A DNA stretch of 64,000 bases from Bathynomus jamesi (GCA_023014485.1 JAJOZX010002351.1:108501-172500), one strand, 5' to 3'; shown: positions 10,101-20,561, counted from the stretch's first letter. Translations and numbers: made by a program. Notes: generated by a model from the sequence alone, not told the origin.

Positions 10101-13100
10101 AGGCCAACTGTATTCCCTTGACGATTGGTTACATGAAATCCCTAAACATTTTAGGGATTTCATGAAATCCCTAGTTACACAGATTCCCTGTAACATATAT
10201 AATAATAACTAATTCTGTATGTGAGTTACAATAATTATTTTTTATGCTGCAAAGTACAGACTTTGGACAATTTTTAATAAAAAATATTTTCAATATGATC
10301 ACCACTGACCTTAATATTGTGATTTGAAGTTACTTTGAAAGTTTGGACAGTTCGTGCTGAAGTAATTTCTAACCGTTATTGCTCGTATCGTAACAGCAGT
10401 TACAAAAATAACCCCTGTCATGCTCCAAAATGTGTTCCGCAATGCTGCTGATGGATTCGAACTCTGTAGAGATACTGATGGTGCTCATGCAGAATCATAT
10501 GCTTAAGTATCCATTAAATGTATGCCTTCTATTATATTGTTATTGAATTTTACCCTTTTTGCTACGTTTCCACTGAAATAGATAGGGACTTTATAAACAC
10601 CCTGTATATAATGTTATATTGTTATAATGTTTCAGACCAACAAAGACCCTAGGATCCACTCATGGCTGGTCTACCTAACTGTGGTTGTAGTTGTGTATTG
10701 CGCATGTCCTCCGTGGTGGCGGAGTGGAACTACAATTTTACGTGGGTTCCGAACCACAAAAACCTTAATTTTACTACCTTCAACTATACCCAATCTATCA
10801 ACATATGCGTCTAATCGATTTTTAAACATGTTTATAGACGTGCTACTAATTACTTCTACCGGCAAACTATTCCATCTATTAACTATTCTATGCGTAAAAA
10901 AGTTTTTGCCAACTGCTGTCTCGAACCTTCGACTTGTCAACTTACACCCGTTATTTCTAGTTCTATTATATTGTGATATTTCGAAAAAGCTATCTCTATC
11001 TACGTTATCGAACCCATTCACAATTTTAAAAACCTGAATTAGATCACCCCTTAGCCTCCTAGTCTCGAGTGTAGTCAATTTTAACTCTAAGCCTATCCTC
11101 GTACTACTTCGACCTAAGCGACGGAATCATCTCAGTTACTCGTCTTTGAACTCTTTCGATTTTATCTATATCTTTGCGCATATGCGGATTCCAAAATTGG
11201 ATCGCGTACTCCAAATGGGCTCTAACTAATTATTTATAAAGACAAACAATAATATCGCGCGATTTGTACTCAGAATTCCTAGCTATAAAACCTAGCACCT
11301 TCTTAGCTTTATGGACCGCTGCTGTACTTTGTTTCGCCACTTTTAAAGCACCAATGACGATAACTCGTAAATCTTTTTCCTGTTCTACGCTTGCCAACTC
11401 CTTCCCTGACATACTATACGCAAAATTACCGTTACGCGAACCTATATGTAAAATTTTGCACTTATCGACGTTAAATCTCATTTGACATGTGACTGACCAA
11501 TCAACGATTTTGTTCAGATCTTCCTGGATTTTACCTCTATCTTCATTATTAAATGCCCTACCACCCAAATTCGTGTCATTCGCAAACTTGTAAACTGTAC
11601 TGACTAGGCTGACATCTAAATCGTTAATATATATATACAATATATAAGAAAAAGAAAGGGGCCCAATACAGAACCCTGAGGAACGCCGCTCGCTACATTA
11701 ACCCAAGACGACTCCGCTCCATCAATGACCACACTCTATTTCCTACCTCGCAACCACTCTTCTATCCAATTTATTACTACACCCCAGATTCCAGGAGCTT
11801 TAGTTTTTTCAATGCGTCTTTTGTGCGGTACGGTGTCAAACGCTTTTTGAAAATCTAAATACACTACATCTACCGCCCGATGACTATCGTAAACTTCAAC
11901 CACGCTTTGAAAAAATTCTAAAAGATTGGTTAAGCAAGATTTGCTTCCCCTAAAACCGTGCTGCGTATTTCTAATCAAGTTATGCAATTCCAAGTGTTTG
12001 ATTATACGATCCCTAATTATTGATTCCAGTAGCTTACCTACAACAGACGTTAAACTGATTGGCCTATAATTTCCCGCCGCACCTTTATCGCCTTTCTTAA
12101 AAATAGGTGTTACATTTGCTAACTTGAAATTATCTGATACGCACCCTTCAGAAATAGACGCATTAAAAATCCTTGTTAGCGGCAAAACAATGCTTTCTTT
12201 TAATTCTTTTAGTTGTATGGGATATATGGAATCCGGCCCCGGTGATTTACGCATTTTTCAATTTATCAATATAGCGCATTACTTCCCTTTTACTAACCAC
12301 AATATTATCTAAAGTATTACCATTGTCGAAAGGTATTATGTCTATGACCGTAGGAATATTCATTACATCTTCTATTGTTAAAACTGACGTAAAAAATTTG
12401 TTTAGCGGGGTAGCCATTTGCTTGTTTTTAAGAACTAGCTCTTATTCAAAAATTTTCAACGGCCCCAAGACACTCTTTACTGGATTCCTATGATTGAGGT
12501 ATTGAAAGAATTGCTTGGGGTTTTCTTTGCCGTCACGAGCTATGGAGATTTGAAAAGTACGCTTGGACTTTTTTATTACGCTTTTCGCTTCACGCCTGAG
12601 AGATATGTAGTTGTTTCGTAACCACAAATTGTCTTTATCGCACTTATGTAGCCTATAAGCCCTATCTCTACTCCTTATAATATCTCTACTCTAGAAGTAA
12701 ATCACAATGGCTTGTTATTTACTTTCGCACGCTTAATCTTGTACGGTACACGTTCCTCATTTATAGTCCTGAATACTGTTTCAAACGATTCCCACATTAT
12801 TTTTGCGTTGGAGATCCCCATTACGTTTTCTCAATTGACGTGTGATAATTCATTTCTAAATTTACAAAAGTCTGCATGCTGGAAGTTAGGAATTTTAGTC
12901 GAGTTAGCTGGTTTCGAGTGACTTACTGAGAGGACAAACTCTACCATGTTGTGATCGCTATTGCTTAACGATTTTCTTACTTGAAGATCAGTGATTAGCA
13001 CATCATCCGTAGTTGTTACTAAATCTAAAATACTGTCCAACCTCATAGGTTTCCCAACCTTTTGAATAAGATAGCTATCCTCGAGAAAATTACCTAAACA

Positions 13101-13631
13101 ATTACCTTCCGAGTCTCCCTGCATTGTATCGTAATTCATGTTGGCGCAATTAAAGTCACCCATAACTAAGGCCTGCTCACTACCTATTATTCTCTTAAGT
13201 TCACGATATAACGCTTCGTCTGTATCAGCTGTTTGATTAGGGGCCTATATATAACGGCAACAAGAAGTTTGAAATCGTTCATTTTAAGTTCTGCTATCGT
13301 CGAATCTATCGGTTCTGGAATTCTGTGCTTTACTTCCATAACGTTCGCAATATTATCTTTGATATACAACATAACACCGCCTCCTCGCCTACCTATTCTC
13401 TTTTTAATAAAAATTCTATAACCTCTAATTTGATATTCCCCTACAAAGACACATGTTTCAGTGCTAAGCCACGATTCATTTATTGCAATTAAATCATAGT
13501 CTTTACAAACAATTAAAGAAAAAAATTCGTTTATTTTATTTCGTAGGCTACGAGCATTTAATTAAGGATAGAACCTTCAAATTGTTTGTAACCGCGATAC
13601 CTTCGCGCGCGCAATTAAATTTTAAGGAAAT

Positions 13632-13666
<35 letters not shown>

Positions 13667-14135
13667 CTGTGTATAAATGAATCATTTTAATACCTAAGTC
13701 CTAATAATAATTAATAGGACAGAAAGTGAAATCATTACAGAAAGATGTATTTAGTCTCTTAACGCCGACCGTTGTCTTATGTCAACATGAGCTTGACAAT
13801 CAATTTTGAGCCTTACGATCTGAATTTTGAGCCTTACGATCAAGCATTAGAGGTTATTTTGGCTTGAACAGGAAAAATGTTTTGTACGATAAACTAACAT
13901 GATGTTGATAAATTTTATTCTAGAAAGGATTATTTGACATTAGGAAGTTTTAATTTCAGTAATTAATAAAAGCTTAGGTGAATCAATTTTTCGCCTTATG
14001 ACAGACTCCCTTTCACGGAAGCTGTTATTCATGAAGTTCACCGTCATGCCAGTTTCATTAAATTTGGAATTATGCACATGGCAGTTCGGGACACACAACT
14101 TGGAGGATACACCATTCCAAAGGTAAGATACAATA

Positions 14136-14173
<38 letters not shown>

Positions 14174-14686
14174 CCACATGTATGCATTGATAAAATCTTC
14201 CAGTATACATTTTAATAGAAAAACCTTTCATAGGATGCCATTATGTGTCCAGCGGCCTTCTTTGTGAATAGGGACCCCAAATATTGGGACTCACCTGATG
14301 AATTCCTTCCTGAAAGATTTCTTGACGCAAATGGAAAATTCGTACAACCCAAGGAAGGATTTCAACCATTCGGAATTGGTAAATAAAAAAAATGCGATAT
14401 TTATTATAAAGTGGTTCTCGCTACACAACTAAACTTACTTTGTAGTTTTTCATATCATCAGATTTAAAATGATAAAAATACTCCTACAAAGCTTTTTTTT
14501 TCAGGAAAACGACAGTGCATCGGGGAAGCTTTGGCTCGAATGACACTTTTCGTTTTTTTAACAACAGTTGTACAGCACCTCAATCTCGCGGTTCCTCCAG
14601 GAAAAACAGTTGACTTGACACCATTGCCAATTTCATTTGTAAATGCGCCAAACGTAAATCAAGATTTCTTGATAACGACACGGTGA
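6151..14686 (+). CDS. cytochrome P450 gene A (CYP2-like), C-terminal five exons
   Basis: Microsomal-type P450 monooxygenase, a haem-thiolate oxidase expected in the endoplasmic reticulum. Substrate unknown. Visible exons are 6151-6265, 6818-6998, 14005-14122, 14234-14378 and 14505-14686. Every junction has an AG acceptor and GT donor, and all phases agree: 741 nt, 246 codons plus TGA. Motifs in order are the NNPKDYIDSYL block, the I-helix AGSDTV oxygen-activation motif, ExxR (EVHR) in the K helix, PERF, and the haem loop FGIGKRQCIGEAL split by the last intron. A CYP2 protein is about 490-500 residues, so the N-terminal half with its membrane anchor is missing. I found no such exon in 1-6150, and it probably lies left of the window. 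Intron 2 is 7 kb of transposons and intron 1 carries 5S-SINEs. The exon sizes match gene B at 50160-57881. Confidence 0.88.
6355..6535 (+). mobile_element. 5S rRNA-derived SINE, copy 2
   Basis: CATCGATCAGCGAAGTTAAA and GTAATTGGATGGAAGACTG retain the 5S-like promoter region. Downstream comes GTGGTTCGGATCTCACG, which looks like a tRNA B box, then GTAAAGCAGTAGGTCC and a GATGTTGCGAAGGAGGTTAA tail. It lies in intron 1 of P450 gene A, about 90 bp after exon 6151-6265. Confidence 0.7.
6565..6690 (+). mobile_element. degenerate 5S-type SINE, copy 3
   Basis: A weaker match: ACCGCTTGCCGTAAGATCAA at the head, then GGTCCCCTCCATCACGTAAT and GAAGAAGGTTAAATGAACGC at the tail, in the same order as copies 1 and 2. 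The central promoter block is largely lost. Confidence 0.4.
7075..7157. repeat. (TA)n microsatellite, about 42 units
   Basis: An almost pure TA run that starts 77 bp after the donor site of the I-helix exon of P450 gene A. It is one of the longest in the window. Confidence 0.95.
7344..9662 (-). mobile_element. DNA transposon with CACTG termini carrying a 564-aa ORF
   Basis: The ends are inverted: CACTGGTCTACA at 7344 and TGTAGACCAGTG ending at 9662. A second matching block lies inside (TGCTTCCGAGATAAAA on the left, TGCTTCGGAAATAAAA on the right, reverse-complemented). TAA is present immediately outside both ends (7341-7343 and 9663-9665), as a 3-bp target duplication would leave. CACTG ends and a short duplication are compatible with CACTA/Mirage/Chapaev-type elements, but that assignment is inference. 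It sits in intron 2 of P450 gene A in antisense. Confidence 0.72.
7537..9231 (-). CDS. intact 564-aa zinc-finger, probable DDE transposase
   Basis: A single uninterrupted ORF of 564 residues filling the CACTG-ended transposon. Residues 14-60 carry paired Cys motifs (CYVCG and CCNTC), so a zinc-binding head is likely. Two more Cys follow in CYFC. An acidic stretch (SLESEDEENEGTCETCE) is near 140-160. From about 255 the pattern suggests an RNase-H-like catalytic fold: LFIDSSKLSLK (candidate first Asp), VCGDLKVVAIVLG (second Asp), CCFLCEWDSR (zinc knuckle inserted after it), LHIKLGVMKNF, and SDEHGERFHQD (candidate Glu). The C-terminus is basic (KRQAKKRRAESI). I recall similar intronless uncharacterised proteins in arthropod genomes but cannot name the family. 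Intactness suggests recent activity. The alternative is a domesticated gene. Confidence 0.75.
   Translation of the reverse strand: MPRNCVNSIDNFCYVCGELTFASQKRAITAVIRKAYHLYFGCKIGDQDKSWAPHICCNTCATNLRQWLNRKRKSMPFAVPLVWREPTDHVSNCYFCIVPPVKKGISKKKKWILQYPNISSAIRPVSHGEGLPIPEPPHSFSLESEDEENEGTCETCELSTSQDPEFVYNLTSKPHMITQNELNDLIRDLELPKIKAELLGSRLQQWNLLAENVIVCKFRDRPKDFVPFFIMEGDLVACNDIDGLMAALNIIHNPDEWRLFIDSSKLSLKAVLLHIGNVLPSIPVRHAVHMKEKYDNMKQLLNCINYDKHQWQVCGDLKVVAIVLGLQPGYTRYCCFLCEWDSRARTSHYIKKDWPLRHSLEPGTKSVQYPPLVESNKILLPPLHIKLGVMKNFVKAMDKTGAAFKYLGGKFPKLSEAKIKEGVFVGLQIRELLRDEEFDLILGGEEKTAWNAFRLVATNFLGNTKVDNYRELVENLLLSYQKMGCNMSLKIHFLHSHLEFFLANCGAVSDEHGERFHQDISAMEKRYQGKWSPSLLADYCWTITRDAPEVEYKRQAKKRRAESI
9663..9977. 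other. no gene seen
   Basis: AT-rich intron sequence. It includes a short CCTAACCTAACC motif near 9822 and an 18-bp (TA)n tract at 9960-9977. Confidence 0.6.
9978..10196. mobile_element. foldback element carrying the shared core
   Basis: The arms are inverted: ATGTTACAAGGAATCTGTAT on the left, and AGATTCCCTGTAACAT on the right. Each arm has further copies of AGGGATTTCATGAAATCCCT, itself a palindrome. The middle (10041-10128) holds a diverged form of the shared core: GTTAAGTCGTAATATTTTCG, then ATTGAATGTCCGGTTAGG and CCCTTGACGATTGGTTA. There is no coding capacity. It lies in intron 2 of P450 gene A. Confidence 0.65.
10197..10645. other. no gene seen
   Basis: Intron sequence between the foldback element and the 3' end of the antisense LINE. 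Nothing recognised. Confidence 0.5.
10646..13570 (-). mobile_element. CR1-like LINE, inactivated
   Basis: In minus-strand order there is an endonuclease fragment (13372-12831, with VYRPL-like and GDFNCANMNYDT motifs and SNSDHNMV). A linker follows (12627-12442), then reverse transcriptase (12254-11736: KSPGPDSIYPIQLK, NYRPISLTSVVGKLLES, YLDFQKAFDTVPH). Palm and thumb lie at 11640-11230, and the C-terminal domain at 11078-10671. The catalytic box reads FANDT where the related copies at 31-34 kb and 61-64 kb read FADDT, so a catalytic Asp is lost. Several frameshifts are present. It is antisense in intron 2 of P450 gene A. It belongs to the same broad family as those two copies but is older and more diverged. 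Confidence 0.85.
13632..13667. repeat. (TA)n microsatellite
   Basis: TA tract with one phase break, just beyond the 5' end of the antisense LINE. Confidence 0.9.
13668..14004. other. end of intron 2 of P450 gene A
   Basis: Unremarkable intron sequence ending in TTTTTCGCCTTATGACAG, the acceptor for the ExxR exon. Nothing else seen. Confidence 0.6.
14133..14170. repeat. (ATT)n microsatellite in a P450 intron
   Basis: About twelve ATT units in the short intron between the ExxR and PERF exons. Confidence 0.9.
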
Positions 14687-14707
14687 ATAAATTAAGTGAC
14701 AAATAAA
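14686..14707 (+). terminator. polyadenylation signals of P450 gene A
   Basis: AATAAA occurs at 14686-14691, overlapping the stop codon, and again at 14702-14707. Either could direct cleavage of the P450 transcript. Confidence 0.55.
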
Positions 14708-14984
14708 ATTATCGTATAAATATTGTATAAAAAGTATAGAACGTTGTTAATTAACTTGATTTTCCGCCACGTCTACATTTGAGTAACAAAAGTCTTTTTT
14801 TCTCTGGTTTGATATTATTTCGTTATGGGAGAATATTAATTAATGAAAGTATTTCTTTAAGAATTTGTTATATAAGTTTTAACAGCGTAGGTCATTTGAT
14901 TTTTAAGCTTATCAGTAGTGATTATATAAACTATTTTAAAATAATATAATATATAACTCGAAATTTAAGTAAAAAAAAGCATGG
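14708..14984. other. no gene seen
   Basis: AT-rich sequence downstream of P450 gene A. Nothing recognised. Confidence 0.5.
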
Positions 14985-15060
14985 TGGTTAACCTAATGGT
15001 TAAGACGCTGGGCTGCTGATCGAAAGGTTGTGAGGTCGGGATGAGAACTTTGTAATATAT
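14985..15060 (+). mobile_element. truncated tRNA-derived SINE
   Basis: GGTTAACCTAATGGTTAAGA followed by GCTGGGCTGCTGATCGAAAG closely parallels the second unit of the SINE at 2218-2513 (CCTAGTGGTTAAGACGCTGT). The B-box region is degraded. A compound CA/(TA)n tract follows. Confidence 0.6.
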
Positions 15061-15069
15061 ACACACACA

Positions 15070-15118
<49 letters not shown>
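15061..15118. repeat. (CA)n-(TA)n-(CA)n compound microsatellite
   Basis: TA run of about 36 bp flanked by short CA runs on both sides. Confidence 0.9.
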
Positions 15119-15239
15119 TTACCAAAATTATTCGATTAAGCTTCTTGCCAGTATTCGAATGTTGCAAATATTAATTGTTCTGTAGAGAGCAGCACTTTAA
15201 TCCAAAGGCATAGTAAGCTAGTCTGCTACCTGTTACAAT

Positions 15240-15560
15240 CAGTACTTGTAGTTATGACACGTGGATCTGACGAAGTCCCGCTACACAATGTTTACATTCG
15301 ATGGCAAATTCTGGGTGCGTCAACAACCCAGAAAACACTTCGATCTTCAGTGCATTGTCCCGACTGTGAAGTATGGAGGTGACTGTATGTTTCTCATAGT
15401 TTGGACCAGGGTTATTAGCGTGTGTAAAGGGTACAATGACTCTCAGGGTGTACTGTGACATCAAAAATTGGAAAGTGTTCATGGAGGAATAAAGCTGTCT
15501 TGAAGTCCAAGGTTGGGTCTACACCCTATTAAATACATTGTAAACAGTTATCCTTTGTTT
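15240..15560 (+). pseudogene. Tc1-type transposase fragment
   Basis: A 65-residue stretch (15261-15458) with FTFDGKFWVRQQP and IVPTVKYGGD follows the Tc1 catalytic-core pattern, in which a DESKF..FGSDG..WVWRR segment precedes TVKHGGG. Stops and frameshifts surround it. Only a piece of one transposase remains. Confidence 0.6.
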
Positions 15561-15877
15561 TATTTATGTTGTCCCAACCATCACAAGATTTTACTAGTAC
15601 CCTATCATTTCCCAACTCCACGAACATCGTAAACTTAAAGGGCATAAAAAATTTAAAAAGTTTCGTAAATGTACGAAATATTTTTATATCAATTTCCCAA
15701 CCAACTCTTTGATGAATGCTCGTAAAATAACGAAGTGAGCAAACAGAAAAATTTTCTCAATTTCGGACACAATTTTTAATATTGCTAATATTAAGGCTTT
15801 CTACTTCTCTTCGCTAATCATTTTCACTGAATGTAAATGAATGTAAATTTAATTTAGAAATGCAAAATACAATATCC
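15561..15877. other. no gene seen
   Basis: AT-rich non-coding sequence between the Tc1 fragment and the first of three foldback elements. Confidence 0.5.
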
Positions 15878-16170
15878 GGACCTTTTCCAGTTTGTGTACC
15901 GTTTTTCATATAATTTATTTTTGAGAATATTTTTGTTAAAACTAACGAAAATATCACGACTTAACCTAACCAATTATCAAGGGCGTACAGTTGATCTATT
16001 ATTAATTATAACATTGTTTGTTTCTGGAATAGTCTTTACTATTTACTAATAGATCAACTGTACGCTCTTGATAATTGGTTAGGTTAAGTCGTGATATTTT
16101 CGTTAGTTTTAACAAAAATATTCTCAAAAATAAATTATATGAAAAACGGTACACAAACTGGAAAAGGCCC
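15878..16170. mobile_element. foldback element with core, 8-bp target duplication
   Basis: The ends are GGACCTTTTCCAGTTTGTGT and its inverted partner ending CTGGAAAAGGCCC. CAATATCC flanks both sides exactly (15870-15877 and 16171-16178). The arms of about 125 bp are nearly perfect and each contains the shared core (CTAACGAAAATATCACGACT, then AACCTAACCAATTATCAAGG and GCGTACAGTTGATC). A 40-bp loop separates them. There are no ORFs. Confidence 0.8.
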
Positions 16171-16331
16171 CAATATCCAAAATAAAAATGTATAAAATAA
16201 TAATGAGAATATCATTGGAACATATAAAAGTAACGGGTTATTATACCATTAACAATATAATATATTAATATGTCCGCAAAATTATACACATTTATGTATC
16301 AACAGGGGTGGGAGAGTGGGAAATACGGATA

Positions 16332-16586
16332 TTTTCGGTTTGGCGGACTGCCATAGATTTTTACGAAACTTAGCAAATCAAGTAGTTCGCTATCTTAGAT
16401 CAAGTGTACGCCTTTGAAGATTGGTTAGGTTAGGTCGTGATATTTTCGTTAGTTTACTGTCAAAACTAACAAAAATATCACAACTTAACCTAACCATTCG
16501 TCAAGGGCGTACAGTTGATCTAAGACAGCAAACTAATTGATTTGCTAAGTTTCATGAAAATCTGTAGGAGACCGCCAAACCTAAAA
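16332..16586. mobile_element. foldback element with core, second type of ends
   Basis: Inverted ends GGTTTGGCGGACTGCC and AGACCGCCAAACC. The arms run through CTTAGCAAATCAA to the core (GATTGGTTAGGTTAGGTCGT, then CAACTTAACCTAACCATTCG and TCAAGGGCGTACAGTTGATC). Arm identity is lower than in the neighbouring elements, and I see no matching target duplication. Confidence 0.7.
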
Positions 16587-17265
16587 GACCCAAAAGTACA
16601 TCATGGATAATGCGTTATTTTATCTTTTGTTGGAAATTGTATTATTTGTAACTATCAACTGGAATTTGAGAAATCCCATATACACATAAGCAAATGCATA
16701 TTTAAGGGGTTAATGTGTGTAATTGATGTCAGCGTATATACATTATTTAATTATTGTTAATGCGTTAATGCAGTTTGTGTACAATGTCTTGAAAAGTTCT
16801 TTTCTATAGTAAAACAATAATCCAATAGTATTATTGGATTACTGCGAAAGGCGTAGCGTGCGTTCTATTATGTATATGTATTATATATTTCTAAAGTTCA
16901 TGTTAATATACAGAGAGAATCGAAATTACGTCAGTTTTGATGAAATTAGTGTTTCGTTTCATTTACTGTTGAAGCAGTTCCTAATAAATGATTAAAATTT
17001 TCTACAAATTTTGAACGTGACATACTGTAACATTCCACGCCATCTACAGTATTTCATATTCATATAATTTTGCATTTAAAGTTTTCTTCATTTTTAATAT
17101 GATGGATATTTTTCATCAATTACTGGAAATTATGGAAATTAAATTATATTGTATTCATGGCTTATGGCTGATTGCTACGAAATGTTAAGGTCTCATACAT
17201 TCATTATATGGCCCTATAAACAATCCGTCCATTTTTTAGTTTTTTAAAAAATGTATTTTTTATAA
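16587..17265. other. no gene seen
   Basis: AT-rich non-coding DNA with a long A/T bias. Nothing recognised. Confidence 0.5.
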
Positions 17266-17273
17266 TTATTTTC

Positions 17274-17417
17274 GGATCACCTGAAGATCAGGGCCCCCAG
17301 TTAGTCAAGGGCGTACAGTTGACCTAACGATTGGTTAGGTTAAGTCGTGATATTTTCGTTAGTTAGCCTTATAAGGCTAACTAACGAAGGCTGGGGGCCC
17401 TGATCTTCAGGTGATCC
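17274..17417. mobile_element. 144-bp foldback MITE (GGATCACC ends) with core
   Basis: Inverted ends GGATCACCTGAAGATCAGGG and its exact complement. TTATTTTC is duplicated on both sides (17266-17273 and 17418-17425). The interior is the shared core (GTCAAGGGCGTACAGTTGAC, then GATTGGTTAGGTTAAGTCGT) followed by the palindrome GTTAGCCTTATAAGGCTAAC. Relatives with the same ends are at 51355-51557 and 53233-53424. Confidence 0.85.
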
Positions 17418-17699
17418 TTATTTTCCTCTGAATAAATTTTTATTTTAAAGAAAATATTAAGTTTCGCGAAAACCAGTCTTTCGGCAAAATTGAACTTTGC
17501 TTCGGAGATCTTGATTGGTAGAAACTAGTCACGTGGGAAATGACTAACAAATCCAAAACGACCACCTAACCTAGTGTAATCTGATCTCCGCGAAATTTAA
17601 TATTAGCGAAATTTTAAATGCAAATACAATTTGTTTTTAATTAAAATTGTTTAATAAAACTGCAAATGTTGAACAAAACTATAAATATCCGATATGTAA

Positions 17700-18265
17700 A
17701 GTCATCTTTCTAAAACCGAGTGTCGTAATGGGATAAGGACACTGTACGTTGCGTCAGAATACGAATAATGATAATGATAACCTTGAACATTATCTAGAGC
17801 GTGGAACTACAGTAACAAGTGCACCGTATTCTGACATGCTTCGGAATGAGTTAAAGCAAGCAATTCGCACAAAACGGAGAGTGAGAATGTCGGAAGGTGT
17901 TATTCTGTTACACGACAATGCGCGCCCTCATACCGCTGCACAGACTAGAAAATGCCTTCAAGAACTTAAAGTTGAAGTTCTCGACCATCCAGTCTACAGT
18001 CCAGACCTGGCAACTTCGGATTTTTACCTGTTTGGACCACTAAAAGACGCTTTGAGAGGTCAGCGATTCCAAGGCGATGATGACCTGAAGGAGGTGGTGC
18101 ATAACTGGCTACGCACACAGCCAAAAACATTCTTTTGTGATGGCATTAGGAAGCTTGTAGATCGCTGGACTAAGTGTATAGAGAAACAGGGAGACTATGT
18201 CGAGAGGTGATGTGTTTATAATCTATTAGATGTGAAAATAAAATTGTGAAAATAAAAAGTGCGGA
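17700..18265 (+). pseudogene. mariner transposase, C-terminal fragment
   Basis: The 153-residue ORF at 17749-18210 has the mariner signature pair LLHDNARPHTA (second Asp) and HPVYSPDLATSDFYLFGPLK (third acidic position), then a typical C-terminus. The N-terminal DNA-binding half and the first catalytic Asp are absent. The next bases (GAAAATAAAATTGTG) resemble a 3' end. Confidence 0.8.
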
Positions 18266-18294
18266 TACTTATGGAATTACCCTCGTATTTATAG

Positions 18295-18470
18295 TACTTT
18301 TTATTATTTACAGCAACTGTTCAAAATAGTTTCCCTGCATCAAAGTACATGCTTCAACGCGTCCTTGAAAATTTTGCCGCATACGTTCGAAAACACCTAC
18401 ATGGTTGCGTATTATTTCTAAACAATCTTGAATACGTTGCCACAATTCATCTATGTTATTAACTTATCTT
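18295..18470 (-). pseudogene. mariner-like transposase C-terminal fragment
   Basis: The minus-strand translation reads through NIDELWQRIQDCLEIIRNH and VFERMRQNFQGRVEACTLM and ends at a TAA after YFEQLL. This is the usual C-terminus of DUF4817-type mariner relatives, as in the element at position 1. Only about 50 residues remain. Confidence 0.6.
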
Positions 18471-18639
18471 GCAGTATTGGGGGCGCTGGAGCAAAGATGA
18501 TGAAAGACTGCAGCAACGAATTTTCTTTTTTTATTACTATTGTTACGGGCGGCAATGTGAAGCTTAAGATTTTCATGGCTGCGTTCTTTTCTAAAGTTTT
18601 ATTGCGGTGCTGGGGCCTTCGGGACCAGTAATTTGGGGG

Positions 18640-18785
18640 AGGGCTGGTCACACATATATTTTCGTTCATTACACATCATCCCCATCCACCATACGAAGTT
18701 TGGTCGAAATCAGTTCAGAAACGTAAAAGTTTTTCTACGGACAGACTGACAAACGTTCTGTGAATTTATAGTAAGATTAGAATTT
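18640..18785 (+). repeat. dispersed repeat tail
   Basis: CGAAGTTTGGTCGAAATCAG followed by TTCAGAAACGTAAAAGTTTT and a CAGACTGACA run is a sequence style common at LINE 3' ends in arthropods. No coding part is attached, and the family assignment is inference. Confidence 0.35.
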
Positions 18786-19020
18786 CCGCAGCTGAAGAAA
18801 ATTACACAGGAGAAGCAACACCTGAAACTGATATGATTTGATAATTCACAACAACTATATAGTTAAGGACGTCATAATCACAATTTACCCTTGTACTGAA
18901 TGACTTATTAAGTGTACGCGTACTTTGTATACGAAGTTCTATTATTCAGACTATGTTATTATTACTGTATACATGAAAAGATTTGCACAAGAATCCATCA
19001 AAGAAGGGTTCATGTGTAAG
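18786..19020. other. no gene seen
   Basis: Non-coding sequence. Nothing recognised. Confidence 0.45.
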
Positions 19021-19147
19021 TACTTATACTTTGGCGTTACCATACAACCAATTTAAGGGAATCCCATTTTGGTTTAATAGGATTATAATGATAACAACAG
19101 ATAAGTCGAATATTGCAATTAATCCGCCAACATACATAAATGGCGTA

Positions 19148-19184
<37 letters not shown>

Positions 19185-19252
19185 TTATAATCCTATTAAA
19201 CCAAAATGGGATTCCCTTAAATTGGTTGTATGATAACGCCAAAGTATAAGTA
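19021..19252. mobile_element. foldback element around a (TA)n loop
   Basis: The arms of about 72 bp are inverted and nearly identical (TACTTATACTTTGGCGTTAC on the left, GCCAAAGTATAAGTA on the right). They carry GGGAATCCCATTTTGG and AATAGGATTATAATGAT. The loop holds a (TA)n tract at 19151-19182. It has no core sequence and is unrelated to the GG-ended foldbacks. Confidence 0.75.
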
Positions 19253-19324
19253 ATTTTTTGATGGCACAGTCGTAAATCCTCATTTACCAGCACTTCATTA
19301 AGGAGTAAAAATGTTGAAAATACT

Positions 19325-20445
19325 AGGGGCACTCAATATATTTTGCCCCACCATTTATTCTTAGCTAAATAATGGCCATGGGGTTGACATGTCTTTTGGG
19401 CCGTAAGTTTCAACTTTCTGCGCTTCACATAACCGGATGTTTCCAGTTTCAACCTCCCCTCCTTGTATAAAACCGCTTTTAAACGCCCTTATATAAAACC
19501 GATGGTTAACGCAATTTCGAAAATGGCGTCTGACAGTGATGTGCGTCGTAAACAGAGAGCTGTTATAGAGTTCTTAACTGCAGAAAAGGAAACAGTTGGA
19601 AATATTCACAAACGTCTACAACACGTTTACGGAAATGCTGTTGTTCATCGAAGCACAGTTGGACGTTGGTCTACAGTAAACGTGTGAGATCATCAGAGAG
19701 AGGGAGAGCCAGCCTCAAAGATGAGCCGCGCAGTGGTCCCATCGGCTGTGACATCTCACACTGTGCAACGTGCTAACAGCATCATTCAGTCAAATCGGCG
19801 CGTCACATACAAGGAGCTATCACTGCAGCTAGGAATTAGTGAAGGAAGTGTGAATATGATAATTCAGCAACTGGGGTACTCAAAAGTGTGTTCACGGTTT
19901 GTTTCTCGCGAACTGACTGAAGATCACAAAGCCCAAAGAAAAGAAATTGCTTCTGAATCGTTGGGTTGATACGAGACAGAAGGGGATGACTTCCCTTCAC
20001 GAATTGTGACTCGGGATGGGACTTGGGTACACCACTTTGAACCTGAAACAAAACGACAATCCATGGAGTGGCATCACGCAGACTCCCCACGCAAGAAAAA
20101 GTTTAAAATGGCTTCCTCTGCAGCTGCAGGAAAGGTTATGGCCACCATCTTGTGGAACATGAAAGGGGCGATTCTGGTGGAGATTATGAAGAAAGGACAA
20201 ACAATCAATTCAGAGGCATATATTGCTACCCTACAGAGACTCCAGAGACGTATAAAGCGAGTTCAACCGGAGAAAAACTGGAAGACGTCCTTCTTTTGCA
20301 CGATAACGCAAAACTACACAACAGTTTTCAAACAAGAGAGGCCACCACAAAAATGCGCTTGACTGTGTTACCCCACCCTCCAGACAACCCGGATCTGGTA
20401 CCTTCAGACTTCCATTTGTTTGGGCCAATGAAGGATGCTATTCGT
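19325..20445 (+). pseudogene. mariner transposase, frameshifted and 3'-truncated
   Basis: The start ATG near 19524 opens MASDSDVRRKQRAVIEFL, an N-terminal helix-turn-helix. A frameshift near 19670 moves the protein to the next ORF (ITAEL-type second HTH, LGISEGSVNMIIQQLGYSKV). TRDGTWVHHFEPETKRQSME is the first-Asp region. LLLHDNAKLHNS and PDLVPSDFHLFGP are the second and third. A SINE interrupts the sequence after PMKDAIRE at about 20445. The element is dead. Confidence 0.8.
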
Positions 20446-20561
20446 GAAAGAATCGGAAGATCCTGGGTTCGATTCCCGGGCGGTTCACCTCATTTTTCAT
20501 TTGTTCGATATTTCTCTTCCTCGTGTGCAGAACGCTCCTCTGTACTTACGTCGTTTCTATA
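20446..20561 (+). mobile_element. SINE with tRNA-Gly-like 3' half
   Basis: GATCCTGGGTTCGATTCCCG followed by GGCGGTTCA matches the T-arm and acceptor half of a Gly-type tRNA. The A-box half is absent. The tail (TTCTCTTCCTCGTGTGCAGA, then TACTTACGTCGTTTCTATAC) recurs in inverted and tandem form at 42233-42470. It ends in (TA)n and interrupts the mariner copy. Confidence 0.65.
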